From assembly GCA_036822015.1 (NCBI GenBank), contig DAISIL010000002.1:1-64000 (forward strand): a stretch of DNA of 64,000 nucleotides. The letters are read 5' to 3'. The stretch is from DAISIL01 sp036822015 (GTDB lineage Bacteria; Bacteroidota; Bacteroidia; Cytophagales; Bernardetiaceae). This document shows positions 50,867 through 60,332 of this stretch, in pieces. The notes beneath the pieces are model-generated. The model made no database searches, was not told the origin of the DNA, and was given only the letters and a program-made list of their open reading frames with translations. The translations under genes and the position numbers were made by a program. The stretch's first letter is position 1; each line of letters begins with the position of its first letter.

Positions 50867-51235
50867 TTATCCGTGGCGGTAGATTTTAATTTTTGCATAC
50901 ACGAAGAAGCCAAAGCTCCCCAGGAGGCTCATCACGGCTACGTTTTCGTAACCATCCACGTAGCGGTACAAGATCAGGCTTCCCACGACACCGGCGGCAA
51001 AGAGCGCGTTGGTGAGCAAGCCCGCCTGTGGGCTGCCCCAGCGTTTGTCGGCCATGGTGGCATTGCGTCTAAAGCCACTGCGGATATAGGCGCCGGCTTG
51101 ATAGTCGGACTGGTTTTCTTCGCTTTGGATACGGGCTTTACGTGCCATGAGTTCCTCGCGGTCGGGGTCGTAGTGGCGTGGCTGATAGTGGAATCGGCGA
51201 TGGCGCGGCAAACGAAAGGGAGAAAAAATAGACAT
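50867..51235 (-). CDS. Small membrane protein of unknown function
   Basis: A 122-residue protein with an arginine-rich N-terminus (about 1-55) and two hydrophobic helices (LLTNALFAAGVVGSLILYRY and VMSLLGSFGFFVYAKI). No family is recognised. The start is placed at 51235 because the upstream frame is shared with the ComF gene region. Its last bases are two from the preceding convergent gene. Confidence 0.55.
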   Translation of the reverse strand: MSIFSPFRLPRHRRFHYQPRHYDPDREELMARKARIQSEENQSDYQAGAYIRSGFRRNATMADKRWGSPQAGLLTNALFAAGVVGSLILYRYVDGYENVAVMSLLGSFGFFVYAKIKIYRHG

Positions 51236-51337
51236 GAGCAAGGGAGGATTTTGTGAAGTTTTCACCCGGGCAGTTTGTTGGTTTTGCTCTGCCCAAAGAC
51301 CAACAAGAGCAAAGATACAAAAATACAAAAAGCACTT

Positions 51338-52039
51338 TTATCCCATCGCGGCCGCAATCGTGGCTAGGCTTACTTTGGCGGCCTGGGCGTTGAGGGCCGC
51401 CTGGGCGCAGCTTTCAAGGGTAGCCCCTGTTGTCAGGACATCATCCACGATCAGGAGGTGTTTATCGGCAACCAAATCTGGCTTGGGCACAACAAACAGC
51501 CCTTGTGTGGTGGCAAAGCGGTGCAGGCGATCTTTTTTGGTTTGGCTTTCGAGGTGTGCCGTACGTAGGAGCAGATCGGGCATCCAGGGGATGCCGAGCC
51601 GCTCGGATAGCCCCTGGGCGAAGCCATCGCTTTGGTTATAGCCCCTGATTTTGCGCTTGGTCGGGTGGAGTGGCACGGGAGCGATAAGGTCTATGGATTG
51701 GGGTAAATCTGTGGTAGCCAATACATTTCCATACCATTGCCCGAGTAGGAGCGCGATCTCGGGATGATTGTTGTACTTGAGTTGGTGGAGTAAATGTTGT
51801 ACATTGGTTTTGCGCCGAAAGTAGAGGTACGATTGCGCCCGCCAGATAGGAACACGCCCCACGAAACGCTGCCAGATTTCGTTTTCGGGGTGTGTGTGGT
51901 GATCCGTAACGGGCAGAGTCAGTCGGCAGGTAGTACAGATCAGGGCTTCATTGCGCTCGATGCCTGCCTCGCAAGAGAGGCAAAAGGCAGGAAACAGCAG
52001 ATGGACAAAATCGTTGAGCCAGGTTTGCGACCAGTTCAT
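51338..52039 (-). CDS. ComF family protein (phosphoribosyltransferase-like)
   Basis: A 233-residue protein. An N-terminal zinc-ribbon-like CLSCE...CTTC pair (PAFCLSCEAGIERNEALICT) precedes a phosphoribosyltransferase fold with the PRPP-binding VDDVLTTGATLESCAQAAL motif; the middle carries PVPLHPTKRKIRGYNQSDGF. ComF proteins assist DNA uptake in naturally competent bacteria, but many family members have unknown roles. The ATG at 52039 is chosen; the longer frame is in another gene's territory. Confidence 0.9.
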   Translation of the reverse strand: MNWSQTWLNDFVHLLFPAFCLSCEAGIERNEALICTTCRLTLPVTDHHTHPENEIWQRFVGRVPIWRAQSYLYFRRKTNVQHLLHQLKYNNHPEIALLLGQWYGNVLATTDLPQSIDLIAPVPLHPTKRKIRGYNQSDGFAQGLSERLGIPWMPDLLLRTAHLESQTKKDRLHRFATTQGLFVVPKPDLVADKHLLIVDDVLTTGATLESCAQAALNAQAAKVSLATIAAAMG

Positions 52040-52083
52040 GGGAGAAAAGCACGTTTTGTTTAGAGAAATATACAAAAAAAGTC

Positions 52084-52091
52084 TAACTTTG
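52084..52091 (+). promoter_or_regulatory. Putative -7 box of the polysaccharide operon
   Basis: TAACTTTG fits TAnnTTTG and ends seven bases before the ATG at 52098; a weak TTTAG lies at a 20-base spacer. A very short leader would result. Confidence 0.4.
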
Positions 52092-52097
52092 TCGGCA

Positions 52098-53036
52098 ATG
52101 GAGCAGATTCTGATTTCTGTGGTCAGTCCCGTGTATCGTGCCGAGCAGATCATAGATTTGCTGGTACAGCGCATCAGCACCGAACTCGAACAGATCACGC
52201 CACACTTCGAGATCATCCTGGTAGAGGACGGCAGCCCTGACGGCTCCTGGCAAAAAATCGCCGAAAACTGCCAACGCGATCCGCGCGTTAAGGGCATCAA
52301 GTTAAGCCGAAATTTTGGGCAGCATTATGCCATTACGGCGGGTCTGACCGCAGCCCGAGGGGAGATAACCATCCTGATGGACTGTGATTTACAGGATGAT
52401 CCGGCGCACATTCATCGCTTGCTTGCCGAGCAGCAAAAGGGCTACGAAATTGTATTTACGAAACGGATCAAGCGTAAGCACTCTTTTTTTAAGGCAATTA
52501 CGGCAAAGATATACAACGCTTTGTTTTTATTGTTTTCCGATAAGAAATATGACATTAACGTAGGTTCGCTGGTGCTATTTACCAAGAAAGTACGACAGCA
52601 TTTTGTGCGCATCAAAGACAAAGATCGTTTGTACATTCAAATTTTGAAATGGTTGGGTTTTGCTCACACCTACATCTATGTAGAGCATCGCGAAAGAGCC
52701 GAAGGTGTATCTACCTACTCCTTTTTGAAGCTCCTAAAAATTGCCGTTCAGGGTTGGACATCTCATTCGGATAAACTGCTCCGTTTGTCCATCTATCTGG
52801 GATTTTTCTTATCCTTTCTGTCTTTTTTGGGGATATTCTTGATCGTAACGCTTTATTTTTGGCAGGGATTTCAGTCAGGGTGGGCTAGCCTGGCAGTCCT
52901 GAACTTATTTTCTACGGGAATTATTCTGATCTGTATTGGCATTGCGGGTTTGTATATCGGTAAGACTTTTGAGCAGTCAAAGCATAAGCCTTTGTTTATC
53001 ATAGATGAAGTATTAAATACAAAAATAGATGACTAA
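52098..53036 (+). CDS. Glycosyltransferase family 2 (DPM1/GtrB-like) with membrane helices
   Basis: A 312-residue GT-A fold enzyme: ISVVSPVYRAEQIIDLLVQR, the nucleotide-sugar EDGSPDGSW and ILMDCDLQDDP (metal DxD) motifs, then two C-terminal hydrophobic helices (about 235-255 and 265-290). This layout is that of DPM1/GtrB-type transferases that load a sugar onto undecaprenyl phosphate at the inner membrane. First gene of the polysaccharide operon; it overlaps the next gene by eight bases. Confidence 0.88.
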   Translation: MEQILISVVSPVYRAEQIIDLLVQRISTELEQITPHFEIILVEDGSPDGSWQKIAENCQRDPRVKGIKLSRNFGQHYAITAGLTAARGEITILMDCDLQDDPAHIHRLLAEQQKGYEIVFTKRIKRKHSFFKAITAKIYNALFLLFSDKKYDINVGSLVLFTKKVRQHFVRIKDKDRLYIQILKWLGFAHTYIYVEHRERAEGVSTYSFLKLLKIAVQGWTSHSDKLLRLSIYLGFFLSFLSFLGIFLIVTLYFWQGFQSGWASLAVLNLFSTGIILICIGIAGLYIGKTFEQSKHKPLFIIDEVLNTKIDD

Positions 53037-53721
53037 AAAAATAATTATTACACAGTCTAATTACATTCCTTGGAAGGGCTATTTTGATGCCATCCAGTAC
53101 GTCGATGAAGTAATTCTTTATGATGATATGCAATACACCAAACGCGACTGGCGCAACCGCAACCAAATCAAGACTCCACAAGGATTGCTTTGGTTGAGTA
53201 TTCCAGTAGCGGTGAAGGGGAAATACTTTCAAGCCATCCAGGATACACAGGTGAGCGATCTCGGATGGGCCAGCAAGCACTGGAAAACGATCCAAGCCAA
53301 TTACGCCAAAGCAAAATTTTTTAAAGATTATCAAGACATCTTCGAGGATTTATACTTAGATTGCCGAGAAAGCTATTTGAGCCAAGTCAATTTGCGTTTT
53401 ATTCTGGGTATCAACAAGATGTTGGGCATCACAACACCGATACGCTTCTCGTCAGATTTTGTACTTGTTGAGGGCAAAACAGAACGTCTCGTAGATTTGT
53501 GCAAGCGGGTAGATGCCACCGATTACTACACCGGTAGTGCCGCCCAAAACTACATGGACGAATCCCTCTTTACGCAAGAAAACATTCGGGTACATTACTG
53601 GGACTACGCTGGCTATCCCGAGTACGAACAGCTATACCCACCTTTTGCGCATAATGTGTCTATCATTGATTTGATCTTGAACCAAGGAGAAAACAGCAGA
53701 AATTTTATGAAGTATTTGTAG
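53029..53721 (+). CDS. WbqC-family protein
   Basis: A 230-residue protein matching the WbqC family: QSNYIPWKGYFDAIQYVDEV and LYDDMQYTKRDWRNRNQIK near the N-terminus, then WLSIPVAVKGKYFQAIQD. WbqC proteins occur in polysaccharide loci and are linked to amide (amino-acid/acyl) decoration of sugars, though the reaction is unclear. It is AT-richer than housekeeping neighbours, a common sign of exchanged polysaccharide genes. Eight-base overlap with the GT2 gene supports co-translation. Confidence 0.85.
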   Translation: MTKKIIITQSNYIPWKGYFDAIQYVDEVILYDDMQYTKRDWRNRNQIKTPQGLLWLSIPVAVKGKYFQAIQDTQVSDLGWASKHWKTIQANYAKAKFFKDYQDIFEDLYLDCRESYLSQVNLRFILGINKMLGITTPIRFSSDFVLVEGKTERLVDLCKRVDATDYYTGSAAQNYMDESLFTQENIRVHYWDYAGYPEYEQLYPPFAHNVSIIDLILNQGENSRNFMKYL

Positions 53722-53725
53722 ATGT

Positions 53726-54358
53726 ATGGAAAAGCAACAAATCATCCGATCAGTAGCCGACTATTACACGGAAAAGCTCGCAGAACACGGCCCTACGCCA
53801 AGAGGGGTCGATTGGAACTCGGCAGATTCCCAGGAGCTTCGTTTTCGGCAACTCTTACAAGTGATCTCTGATGCTACTTCAACGACCTCTATCCTGGATT
53901 ATGGCTGTGGCTTTGGTGCTATGTTTTCATTTATAGAGCAACACTTATCGAAAAACATACGCTTTTTTGGGTATGATATTTCCAAAAATATGATTCAGCA
54001 GGCAGAAAAACTTTATGGGGATCGGACGAATGCCATTTGGCTATCCGAGTTGAAAAATCAGGAAAAGATGGATTATCTCGTATCGAGTGGGATTTTTAAC
54101 GTTCGTCTGCAACACCAAAACACGGATTGGAAAGCCTACATTCTCGATGTTTTGCACCAATTTGACCAGTTGAGTACCAAAGGATTTGCATTTAATATGC
54201 TGACTGCCTATTCAGATAAGCCGTATATGAAGGATTATTTGTATTATGCTGATCCTATGTTTTTCTTTGATTACTGTAAGCAAAATTTTTCTCCTTATGT
54301 AGCCTTACTTCACGATTATCCACTTTATGAATTTACAATTTTAGTAAGAAAACAATAA
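53726..54358 (+). CDS. Class I SAM-dependent methyltransferase (polysaccharide locus)
   Basis: A 210-residue protein. ILDYGCGFGAMFSFIEQHLS is the SAM-binding motif I and FFGYDISKNMIQQAEKLYG the acidic motif II of a class I methyltransferase. In this locus it may methylate a sugar or a carrier; substrate unknown. Its stop overlaps the next gene's ATG by one base (TAATG), continuing the coupled operon. Confidence 0.82.
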   Translation: MEKQQIIRSVADYYTEKLAEHGPTPRGVDWNSADSQELRFRQLLQVISDATSTTSILDYGCGFGAMFSFIEQHLSKNIRFFGYDISKNMIQQAEKLYGDRTNAIWLSELKNQEKMDYLVSSGIFNVRLQHQNTDWKAYILDVLHQFDQLSTKGFAFNMLTAYSDKPYMKDYLYYADPMFFFDYCKQNFSPYVALLHDYPLYEFTILVRKQ

Positions 54359-55125
54359 TGAATATCATTGCTTGCATCGATCATCAGATAGGCTATAGGT
54401 TAGCCGTCCAGTTGATTCAACTACAAAAATTAGGGGAAATAACTAACTTATGGTTATACACCAACCCAAGGCCAGCAGAAGCATTCTGGGATGATTGTTT
54501 TTACTTAAAAGAAGTATATACTTTTGAAAATATATTTGCTTTTAATAACGATCAAGAAATAATAAAGCATACAAAAAATTATGTTATTGATTATATATTT
54601 TTGTTGTCATGGAAGCATTTGGTGTCAAAGGAACTTATAGAACATTCGCAAAAAGGTTGTATCAATCTTCATTACAGCCTTTTGCCAAAATTTCGCGGGG
54701 TTTATCCTGTTAATTGGGCGATTATCAACGGAGAAAAAGAGACAGGTCTTACTTTTCACTTTGTGAATCAAGGCATAGATGCAGGTGATATTATTTTGCA
54801 AAGAAAACTAAGTATATCACTTACCGAAACAGCTAAGTGCCTACTCGAGCGATTAGATGATTTAGCTGAACAGGCATTTAGGGAGTTGTGGGATATGATA
54901 AAGTCATACCAGACCTTACCACGAAGACCACAAACCATTGTTGCGGATTACTATTCAAGAAAACGATTCTTGCAAATCTGTCAGCTATCTTTAACAGAAA
55001 CTGTTACTGGTGGGGAGTTGCTAAACCTCTTACGTGGAACAACCTTCGGTGCGCAATCAAATCTCTATTTTCTCGACGAAAAACAGCAGAAAGTGTATAT
55101 CACGATTCAATTTCACCCAGAATAA
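54358..55125 (+). CDS. Formyltransferase-like protein (sugar N-formyltransferase candidate)
   Basis: A 255-residue protein of the methionyl-tRNA formyltransferase fold. CINLHYSLLPKFRGVYPVNW contains the catalytic N-x-H and the SLLP tetrahydrofolate-binding loop, and FVNQGIDAGDIIL the catalytic Asp. Too short and without the C-terminal tRNA-binding domain of Fmt, so it probably formylates an amino sugar using 10-formyl-THF; the WecE-type aminotransferase two genes downstream could supply that amino group. AT-rich, suggesting acquisition with the locus. Confidence 0.85.
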   Translation: MNIIACIDHQIGYRLAVQLIQLQKLGEITNLWLYTNPRPAEAFWDDCFYLKEVYTFENIFAFNNDQEIIKHTKNYVIDYIFLLSWKHLVSKELIEHSQKGCINLHYSLLPKFRGVYPVNWAIINGEKETGLTFHFVNQGIDAGDIILQRKLSISLTETAKCLLERLDDLAEQAFRELWDMIKSYQTLPRRPQTIVADYYSRKRFLQICQLSLTETVTGGELLNLLRGTTFGAQSNLYFLDEKQQKVYITIQFHPE

Positions 55126-55958
55126 TGGCTGATACGATGCAATACATCGACAACATCAAGTGCTACGCCCCAGAGCTAGCCCATGCCAACGCAGATTACC
55201 CTGTCGAGGCTTTTGAGGAACTGTATAAAATTGAAACAGAAAATTTCTGGTTTTTTTCCCGTAATGCCGTTTTGCAGCATCTGTTCAAAAAATATCTCGG
55301 CACAGATCAGAAACATATCCTCGAGATCGGCTGTGGGACGGGCTTTGTACTGCATGGCTTATCCCAGAAGTTTCCCAACTATGTGCTTTCAGGATCGGAG
55401 ATACACGTAGCTGGGATACATTTTGCTCAAAAACGCTTGCCCGAGGTTGAGTTTGTGCAGTTGGATGCTACCCGGATGCCATTTACGGATACTTTTGATG
55501 CCGTGGGCGCTTTTGATGTATTGGAGCATATTGAAGAAGATGTTCAGGTAATGAAAGAAGTTCAGAAGTCTTTAAAAAAAGAGGGTTTATTTTTTATTTC
55601 CGTTCCTCAATATCAGTGGATGTGGAGCATCGCCGATGATGTTGCCTATCACAAACGCCGCTACACGCGCCAGATGCTCGGTACACGCCTCCGCGAAGCG
55701 GGCTTTGAGGTGCTATACATGGGGTCTTTTGTGGCCACGCTTTTCCCGCTCATGTATGCCTCACGTCTGCTCAAGCGCAGGCACACAGGTAAGCTCACCG
55801 AAGCCGAGGCAAGGGCTTTATCCATGCAAGAATTGCAACTTTCACCAACACTCAATGCTATTTTGCGCCAACTGATGCGCATAGATGAGGGGTTGATTAA
55901 GAAAAATGTATCTTTACCCTTTGGTGGCTCGTTGCTTGCCGTAGCCCGAAAAAAATAA
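55125..55958 (+). CDS. Class I SAM-dependent methyltransferase (polysaccharide locus)
   Basis: A 277-residue protein. ILEIGCGTGFVLHGLSQKFP is motif I, LSGSEIHVAGIHFAQKRLPE motif II, and VGAFDVLEHIEEDVQVMKEV motif IV of a class I methyltransferase, similar to those acting on lipid-linked sugars or quinones. ATG at 55125 overlaps the formyltransferase stop by one base and is preferred over starts inside that gene. Confidence 0.88.
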   Translation: MADTMQYIDNIKCYAPELAHANADYPVEAFEELYKIETENFWFFSRNAVLQHLFKKYLGTDQKHILEIGCGTGFVLHGLSQKFPNYVLSGSEIHVAGIHFAQKRLPEVEFVQLDATRMPFTDTFDAVGAFDVLEHIEEDVQVMKEVQKSLKKEGLFFISVPQYQWMWSIADDVAYHKRRYTRQMLGTRLREAGFEVLYMGSFVATLFPLMYASRLLKRRHTGKLTEAEARALSMQELQLSPTLNAILRQLMRIDEGLIKKNVSLPFGGSLLAVARKK

Positions 55959-55979
55959 AAAACTATTGATCGACTGCTT

Positions 55980-57113
55980 ATGAACGTTCCCTTTAATCTC
56001 CCCTACATGACCGGACGGGAGTCCGAGTATATCCAGGCGGCCGTCGCCTCCGGCAAAATTTCGGGGGACGGGGTATTTACCCACAAGTGTCATGCGTTTT
56101 TTGAGCAGCGTTACAGTTTTCCCAAGTGCCTCCTGACGACCTCCTGCACCGATGCGCTCGAGATGTGCGCCCTGCTCCTGGATATCAAGTCCGGCGACGA
56201 GGTCATTGCCCCGAGTTATACCTTTGTCAGTACCGTTAATGCTTTCGTTCTACGGGGTGCAAAAATTGTCTTTGCTGATAGCGAAGCCAACACGCCCAAT
56301 ATGGATATTTCAAAAATTGAATCTTTGATTACGCCGCGTACGAAGGTAATCGTTGTTGTGCATTATGCCGGTGTGGCTTGTGATATGGATGCCGTGATGG
56401 CACTGGCTGAGCGGTATGGTTTGTTTGTGGTGGAGGATGCAGCCCAGGCAGTAGATAGTTTTTACAAGGATCGTCCGTTGGGGAGCATAGGACATCTGGC
56501 GGCTTTTTCGTTCCACGAAACCAAAAATATCATCAGCGGAGAAGGTGGAATGCTGGTCGTCAATGATGAACAATTCGCCAAACGCGCCGAAATTATCCGC
56601 GAAAAAGGGACAAATCGCAGTGCTTTTTTTCGGGGAGAGGTGGACAAATACGGCTGGGTGGATGTAGGTTCTTCCTTTTTGCCTTCGGATATTATTGCTG
56701 CTTTTCTTTTTGCACAACTCGAAAATCTTGCTGATATTCAGGCATGTAGAAAGCAAATCTGGCAGCGTTATTACGAGGCGTTCAGACCTTTGGCAGAGCA
56801 GGGACACCTCCGTTTGCCGCACTTACCCGACTACGCCCACAACAACGGGCATCTGTTCTTTGTCCTCTGCCGAGACCTCGAAGAACGGACGGCACTCATA
56901 CAGCACCTCAAGGCAGCGGGCATCTGGGCCGTTTTTCATTATCTGGCTTTGCATCAGTCGCCGTTTTACAAAGACCAGCATGACGGCCGGACGCTGCCCT
57001 ACTGTGAGCAGTACGCGGACGGATTGGTACGGCTGCCACTTTTTTATCAAATCACGGAAGCGCAGCAGTCCAGGGTCATAGATGCTGTCTATGAATTTTT
57101 TGATAAAAAATGA
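55980..57113 (+). CDS. dTDP-4-amino-4,6-dideoxyhexose transaminase (WecE/RffA-type)
   Basis: A 377-residue PLP enzyme of the DegT/DnrJ/EryC1 family. The Schiff-base lysine sits in SFHETKNIISGEGGM, with VVEDAAQAVDSFYKDRPLGS supplying the cofactor aspartate. SDIIAAFLFAQLENL and HLFFVLCRDLEERT match WecE. It would add an amino group to dTDP-4-keto-6-deoxy-sugar, giving a substrate for the formyltransferase nearby. The 3' end overlaps the next start by four bases. Confidence 0.88.
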   Translation: MNVPFNLPYMTGRESEYIQAAVASGKISGDGVFTHKCHAFFEQRYSFPKCLLTTSCTDALEMCALLLDIKSGDEVIAPSYTFVSTVNAFVLRGAKIVFADSEANTPNMDISKIESLITPRTKVIVVVHYAGVACDMDAVMALAERYGLFVVEDAAQAVDSFYKDRPLGSIGHLAAFSFHETKNIISGEGGMLVVNDEQFAKRAEIIREKGTNRSAFFRGEVDKYGWVDVGSSFLPSDIIAAFLFAQLENLADIQACRKQIWQRYYEAFRPLAEQGHLRLPHLPDYAHNNGHLFFVLCRDLEERTALIQHLKAAGIWAVFHYLALHQSPFYKDQHDGRTLPYCEQYADGLVRLPLFYQITEAQQSRVIDAVYEFFDKK

Positions 57114-59044
57114 TACTCATGGCGTTTTTAGAAAATTATTTCTTTTTTGTTGTAACTTTATCTTTCTTTTATTTTATTGGAGCTTTGCCCGCCTGGCTTT
57201 ACCGCCGATTTATTCCGCACCAGATGGCGGATATTTTTACGGCGCTTGTTCTGGGGCAGGGGATTTTGGTTACGGGCTATGCCTTGTTCAAGACCGAAGG
57301 ACAGACGATGTTTGTGTTGGCTGTGCCGTTTTTGTGGTGGGCATATCGCGTATGGCTTCTCCAGGAACGCCCATTTAGCGGCTCCTCTAGCCGATGGACG
57401 ATTCCTTTGCTGCTTTTGTTTTCTTTGGTTGTTTATGGCTGGGAGGCTTTCTTTTTTCTTGATGAAGCAGGGGCAGGACAGATAGTTTTTACAGATTTAA
57501 ATTTTTATGCGCGTGTAGCCAATGCCATGCGTCTGGTCGGCTTGGAAAGCATCAAAGCACAGTTTTATTTCCTAGATCCGACGCTTAGCCCGGGCATTGA
57601 CTTGTATCACTTTTACGAACTATGGCTAACTGCTTTATCCATAGATATTTGGAATCTGCCCCCAAACTATGCTTATCTCTTGGTGGCCATGCCGAGCATT
57701 TATTTTATTTCGTTGCTGGGGCTTTACGCGCTCCTGGAGTGCTATGCTGCGGAGGTGAAGCCCTGGCTATTTGCTGGCTTGGCGATTTTGTTGTTGTTCG
57801 TAAAAGGTATTCATTTTGATTTTTATGAATCCAACCGATTGATGCAATATTCCACGTACCTGTTGTACGAACAACTGCTCTGGAAAAAAGTATCCGTTTA
57901 TCAGCCCTTGATACTACTGGCCATGATTTGGTTCAGCCGTCGCAATTTCAAGCAAGGGTTGATATTGCTTTTTTTATTACCGATCTATGCCATCACCACT
58001 TTTCCAGCAATTTCGGGCGCGGCCCTGATCTTGTGGTTGGCTTTGTGGTACTGGCGACGGCTATCCCTCCGGCAGATGCTCTGGGGCATAGGAGCGGTAG
58101 GTTTGTATCTGTTTGTTTTTTTGCTTTGGTATCAAGAACTAAAAACAGTATCCTCCCTTACGCCTAAAACAGCACTAGATACACTTTTCCAATTTGATTT
58201 GGGGACACTCAAAACGAAAGTTTCATTTTTTGTCGGGACGCTCATCAAAACCGTACTACTTTATCTGCCTTTTTTCCTCATTCCCTTACTTTGGGTTCGA
58301 CCGTATGCACTCGTGAAGGCACATAAGGAGACTTGGCTTTGGTTGGTTGGGCTGTTTGCGAGTGGATTGCTTACCTGGGCGATACTCTACGGTATGGATC
58401 AGGTCCGGCAGCTACATCTACACACGGCCGCCATTGCCTGGATGCTTGCTGCGGCCCTGACTGCCATGCACGTCTGGGAAAGCCAACGTGGAAGATGGGC
58501 TTTTTTGGTAGTCTTTGTAGGTTTAGCTATGTTTAATGTTTATGATAGTTTCCAAAAACAACGTTACTTTATTCAGTCAGAGACGCTTAGATACACTACA
58601 GATTATCTCCTACAAATCAAAACCAGCCTGCCTCAAAACCGACTTTGTTATGGGGTGTCGATCACTGCTCCGGAAGAGTATCCTCGGCTCAAGCAGGGCT
58701 ATACACCACACATGATGCAGCGCGGCGAGTATCTGAGCAACTTTTACACCCAAACGATGACCTATCAGATGGATAACTTTCTGGAGGCAATGAAATATGT
58801 ACCCAACTACCGCACCCAGGATTTGCTTTATTTGCCTTTTTATCGCTTCGTTGAACGCCAAAAAGCGGCTGGTACTTTTCTGGACATCCCGAGCAGCCAG
58901 GCGGACTTTTTTTTGACGCATAAGTTTGACTATCTCATTGCTTCTCCCGAGGCTGTTGTCCCGAAAGCTATCCGCCAAAGGGCTAAGCGCGTCCTGACCG
59001 ATCCCAAAAGTGGTGAACGTTTTTTTATCTTTGTCCCGCTATGA
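57110..59044 (+). CDS. Large polytopic membrane protein (surface-polysaccharide locus)
   Basis: A 644-residue integral membrane protein with about a dozen hydrophobic segments (starting YFFFVVTLSFFYFIGALPAW), and a C-terminal soluble part of about 130 residues. Positioned between the aminotransferase and AroQ genes with ATGA overlaps on both sides, it may be a glycosyltransferase of the GT-C type, a polymerase or a flippase; I see no decisive motif. ATG at 57119 is an alternative start. Confidence 0.7.
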   Translation: MILMAFLENYFFFVVTLSFFYFIGALPAWLYRRFIPHQMADIFTALVLGQGILVTGYALFKTEGQTMFVLAVPFLWWAYRVWLLQERPFSGSSSRWTIPLLLLFSLVVYGWEAFFFLDEAGAGQIVFTDLNFYARVANAMRLVGLESIKAQFYFLDPTLSPGIDLYHFYELWLTALSIDIWNLPPNYAYLLVAMPSIYFISLLGLYALLECYAAEVKPWLFAGLAILLLFVKGIHFDFYESNRLMQYSTYLLYEQLLWKKVSVYQPLILLAMIWFSRRNFKQGLILLFLLPIYAITTFPAISGAALILWLALWYWRRLSLRQMLWGIGAVGLYLFVFLLWYQELKTVSSLTPKTALDTLFQFDLGTLKTKVSFFVGTLIKTVLLYLPFFLIPLLWVRPYALVKAHKETWLWLVGLFASGLLTWAILYGMDQVRQLHLHTAAIAWMLAAALTAMHVWESQRGRWAFLVVFVGLAMFNVYDSFQKQRYFIQSETLRYTTDYLLQIKTSLPQNRLCYGVSITAPEEYPRLKQGYTPHMMQRGEYLSNFYTQTMTYQMDNFLEAMKYVPNYRTQDLLYLPFYRFVERQKAAGTFLDIPSSQADFFLTHKFDYLIASPEAVVPKAIRQRAKRVLTDPKSGERFFIFVPL

Positions 59045-59475
59045 AATCTATCGCCATCATCAACGGGCCCAACCTCAACCTGCTGGGCATCCGCGAGCCG
59101 GAGCTATACGGCAAACGCGGTTTTTTACATTTTTTAGAAGAACTCCAAGCGGAGTTTGGACAGGTTGCCATCGACTACTTTCAGTCCAATATCGAGGGAG
59201 AACTGATCGACCATTTGCATCGGGTGGGCTTTACGGCAGATGCCATCTTGTTCAATGCCGGTGGATATACGCATACCTCGGTTGCTTTGCGGGATGCGGT
59301 TTCGGCGATTTCGGCGCCGGTCTTGGAGGTTCACCTGACACAGATTTACGCTCGGGAAACGTTCCGCCATCGGAGCTTTCTCTCGCCCGTCTGTGTGGGA
59401 AGTATCTCTGGGCTGGGGCTAGAGGGCTATCGCCTGGGGCTCCTGTATTTCGTTCGGCAATGGGAAACGCCTTGA
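59041..59475 (+). CDS. aroQ: 3-dehydroquinate dehydratase, type II
   Basis: A 144-residue enzyme. IINGPNLNLLGIREPELYG is the N-terminal active-site loop, QSNIEGELIDHLH and NAGGYTHTSVALRDA follow, and LEVHLTQIYARETFRHRSFL contains the catalytic His. It dehydrates 3-dehydroquinate in the shikimate pathway. The ATG overlaps the preceding membrane-protein stop by four bases; the housekeeping enzyme has been joined to a polysaccharide operon, probably by chance. Confidence 0.95.
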   Translation: MKSIAIINGPNLNLLGIREPELYGKRGFLHFLEELQAEFGQVAIDYFQSNIEGELIDHLHRVGFTADAILFNAGGYTHTSVALRDAVSAISAPVLEVHLTQIYARETFRHRSFLSPVCVGSISGLGLEGYRLGLLYFVRQWETP

Positions 59476-59477
59476 GC

Positions 59478-60332
59478 TTAGGGGCGCATATTTTCCTTGA
59501 TCGCTTGAAGGCCGTCCACGAAAGAAACTTCGGGTTTCCATTGCAGATATTCCTCTATACGATTGATTGATAGGATATTAGATGGTACGTCAAATTGCCT
59601 TCCAGGCTTGTAGCGCACCTCCAACGGACGGCCAACCACCTGCCCGATCATCGTGGCAACCTCCCGAAGGCTATACCCACGTCCGCTACCTACATTAAAA
59701 ATCTTCTCGGGACTGTGGCGCACAATGGCCGCCCCGATGGCCCGGCAGACATCGTCCACATAGACGTAATCGCGGATCGTCTTGCCATCGCCCCATATCT
59801 CGATGGGCTGATGGTTAAGGGCTTTTTGCATCCAAATCCCGATAACACCTTGTCCTTTATGCAAATTTTGTCCGATGCCGTAGGCGTTCGAGACCCGCAA
59901 GATGACGTAATCAAGCCCGTACAGGTGGTGGTACAGGTGCAGGTATTTCTCTGCGGTGAGCTTCGATAGTCCATAGCCGGAGATGGGAAAAGTGGGAGCT
60001 GTCTCTGAAATCGGAACTTGTCGGGGAATCCCATAAACTGTACCTCCCGAGGAGATAAAAATAACTTTTTTTAGGGTAGGGTTTTTACGGGCGGCTTCTA
60101 GTAGGTGCAGCCATCCCAGCACGTTGGTTTCCAGGTCAGCGATGGGATCGGCGGTTGCATTTTTCGGGACGGTACTCCAGGCCAGATGTACCAGCACTTC
60201 CTGATCGACTAGCTGGTCAGTCGTTGAGAGATTCTGGCGATCATAGAGGCGAATTGTATGCCCTTGCCGACGAAGCAGCCCTTGTAGATGCTGCCCAATG
60301 AAGCCCGAGCCACCCGTCAGTAGCACGCGCAT
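59478..60332 (-). CDS. NAD-dependent sugar epimerase/dehydratase
   Basis: A 284-residue short-chain dehydrogenase-type enzyme. MRVLLTGGSGFIGQHL is the NAD-binding Rossmann motif; ISSGGTVYGIP and the YGLSKLTAEKYL Y-x3-K motif complete the catalytic site. It resembles UDP-glucose/GalNAc 4-epimerases or dehydratases. The start at 60332 shares one base with the lgt stop (TGATG), so the two are co-transcribed. Convergent with the AroQ gene. Confidence 0.9.
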   Translation of the reverse strand: MRVLLTGGSGFIGQHLQGLLRRQGHTIRLYDRQNLSTTDQLVDQEVLVHLAWSTVPKNATADPIADLETNVLGWLHLLEAARKNPTLKKVIFISSGGTVYGIPRQVPISETAPTFPISGYGLSKLTAEKYLHLYHHLYGLDYVILRVSNAYGIGQNLHKGQGVIGIWMQKALNHQPIEIWGDGKTIRDYVYVDDVCRAIGAAIVRHSPEKIFNVGSGRGYSLREVATMIGQVVGRPLEVRYKPGRQFDVPSNILSINRIEEYLQWKPEVSFVDGLQAIKENMRP

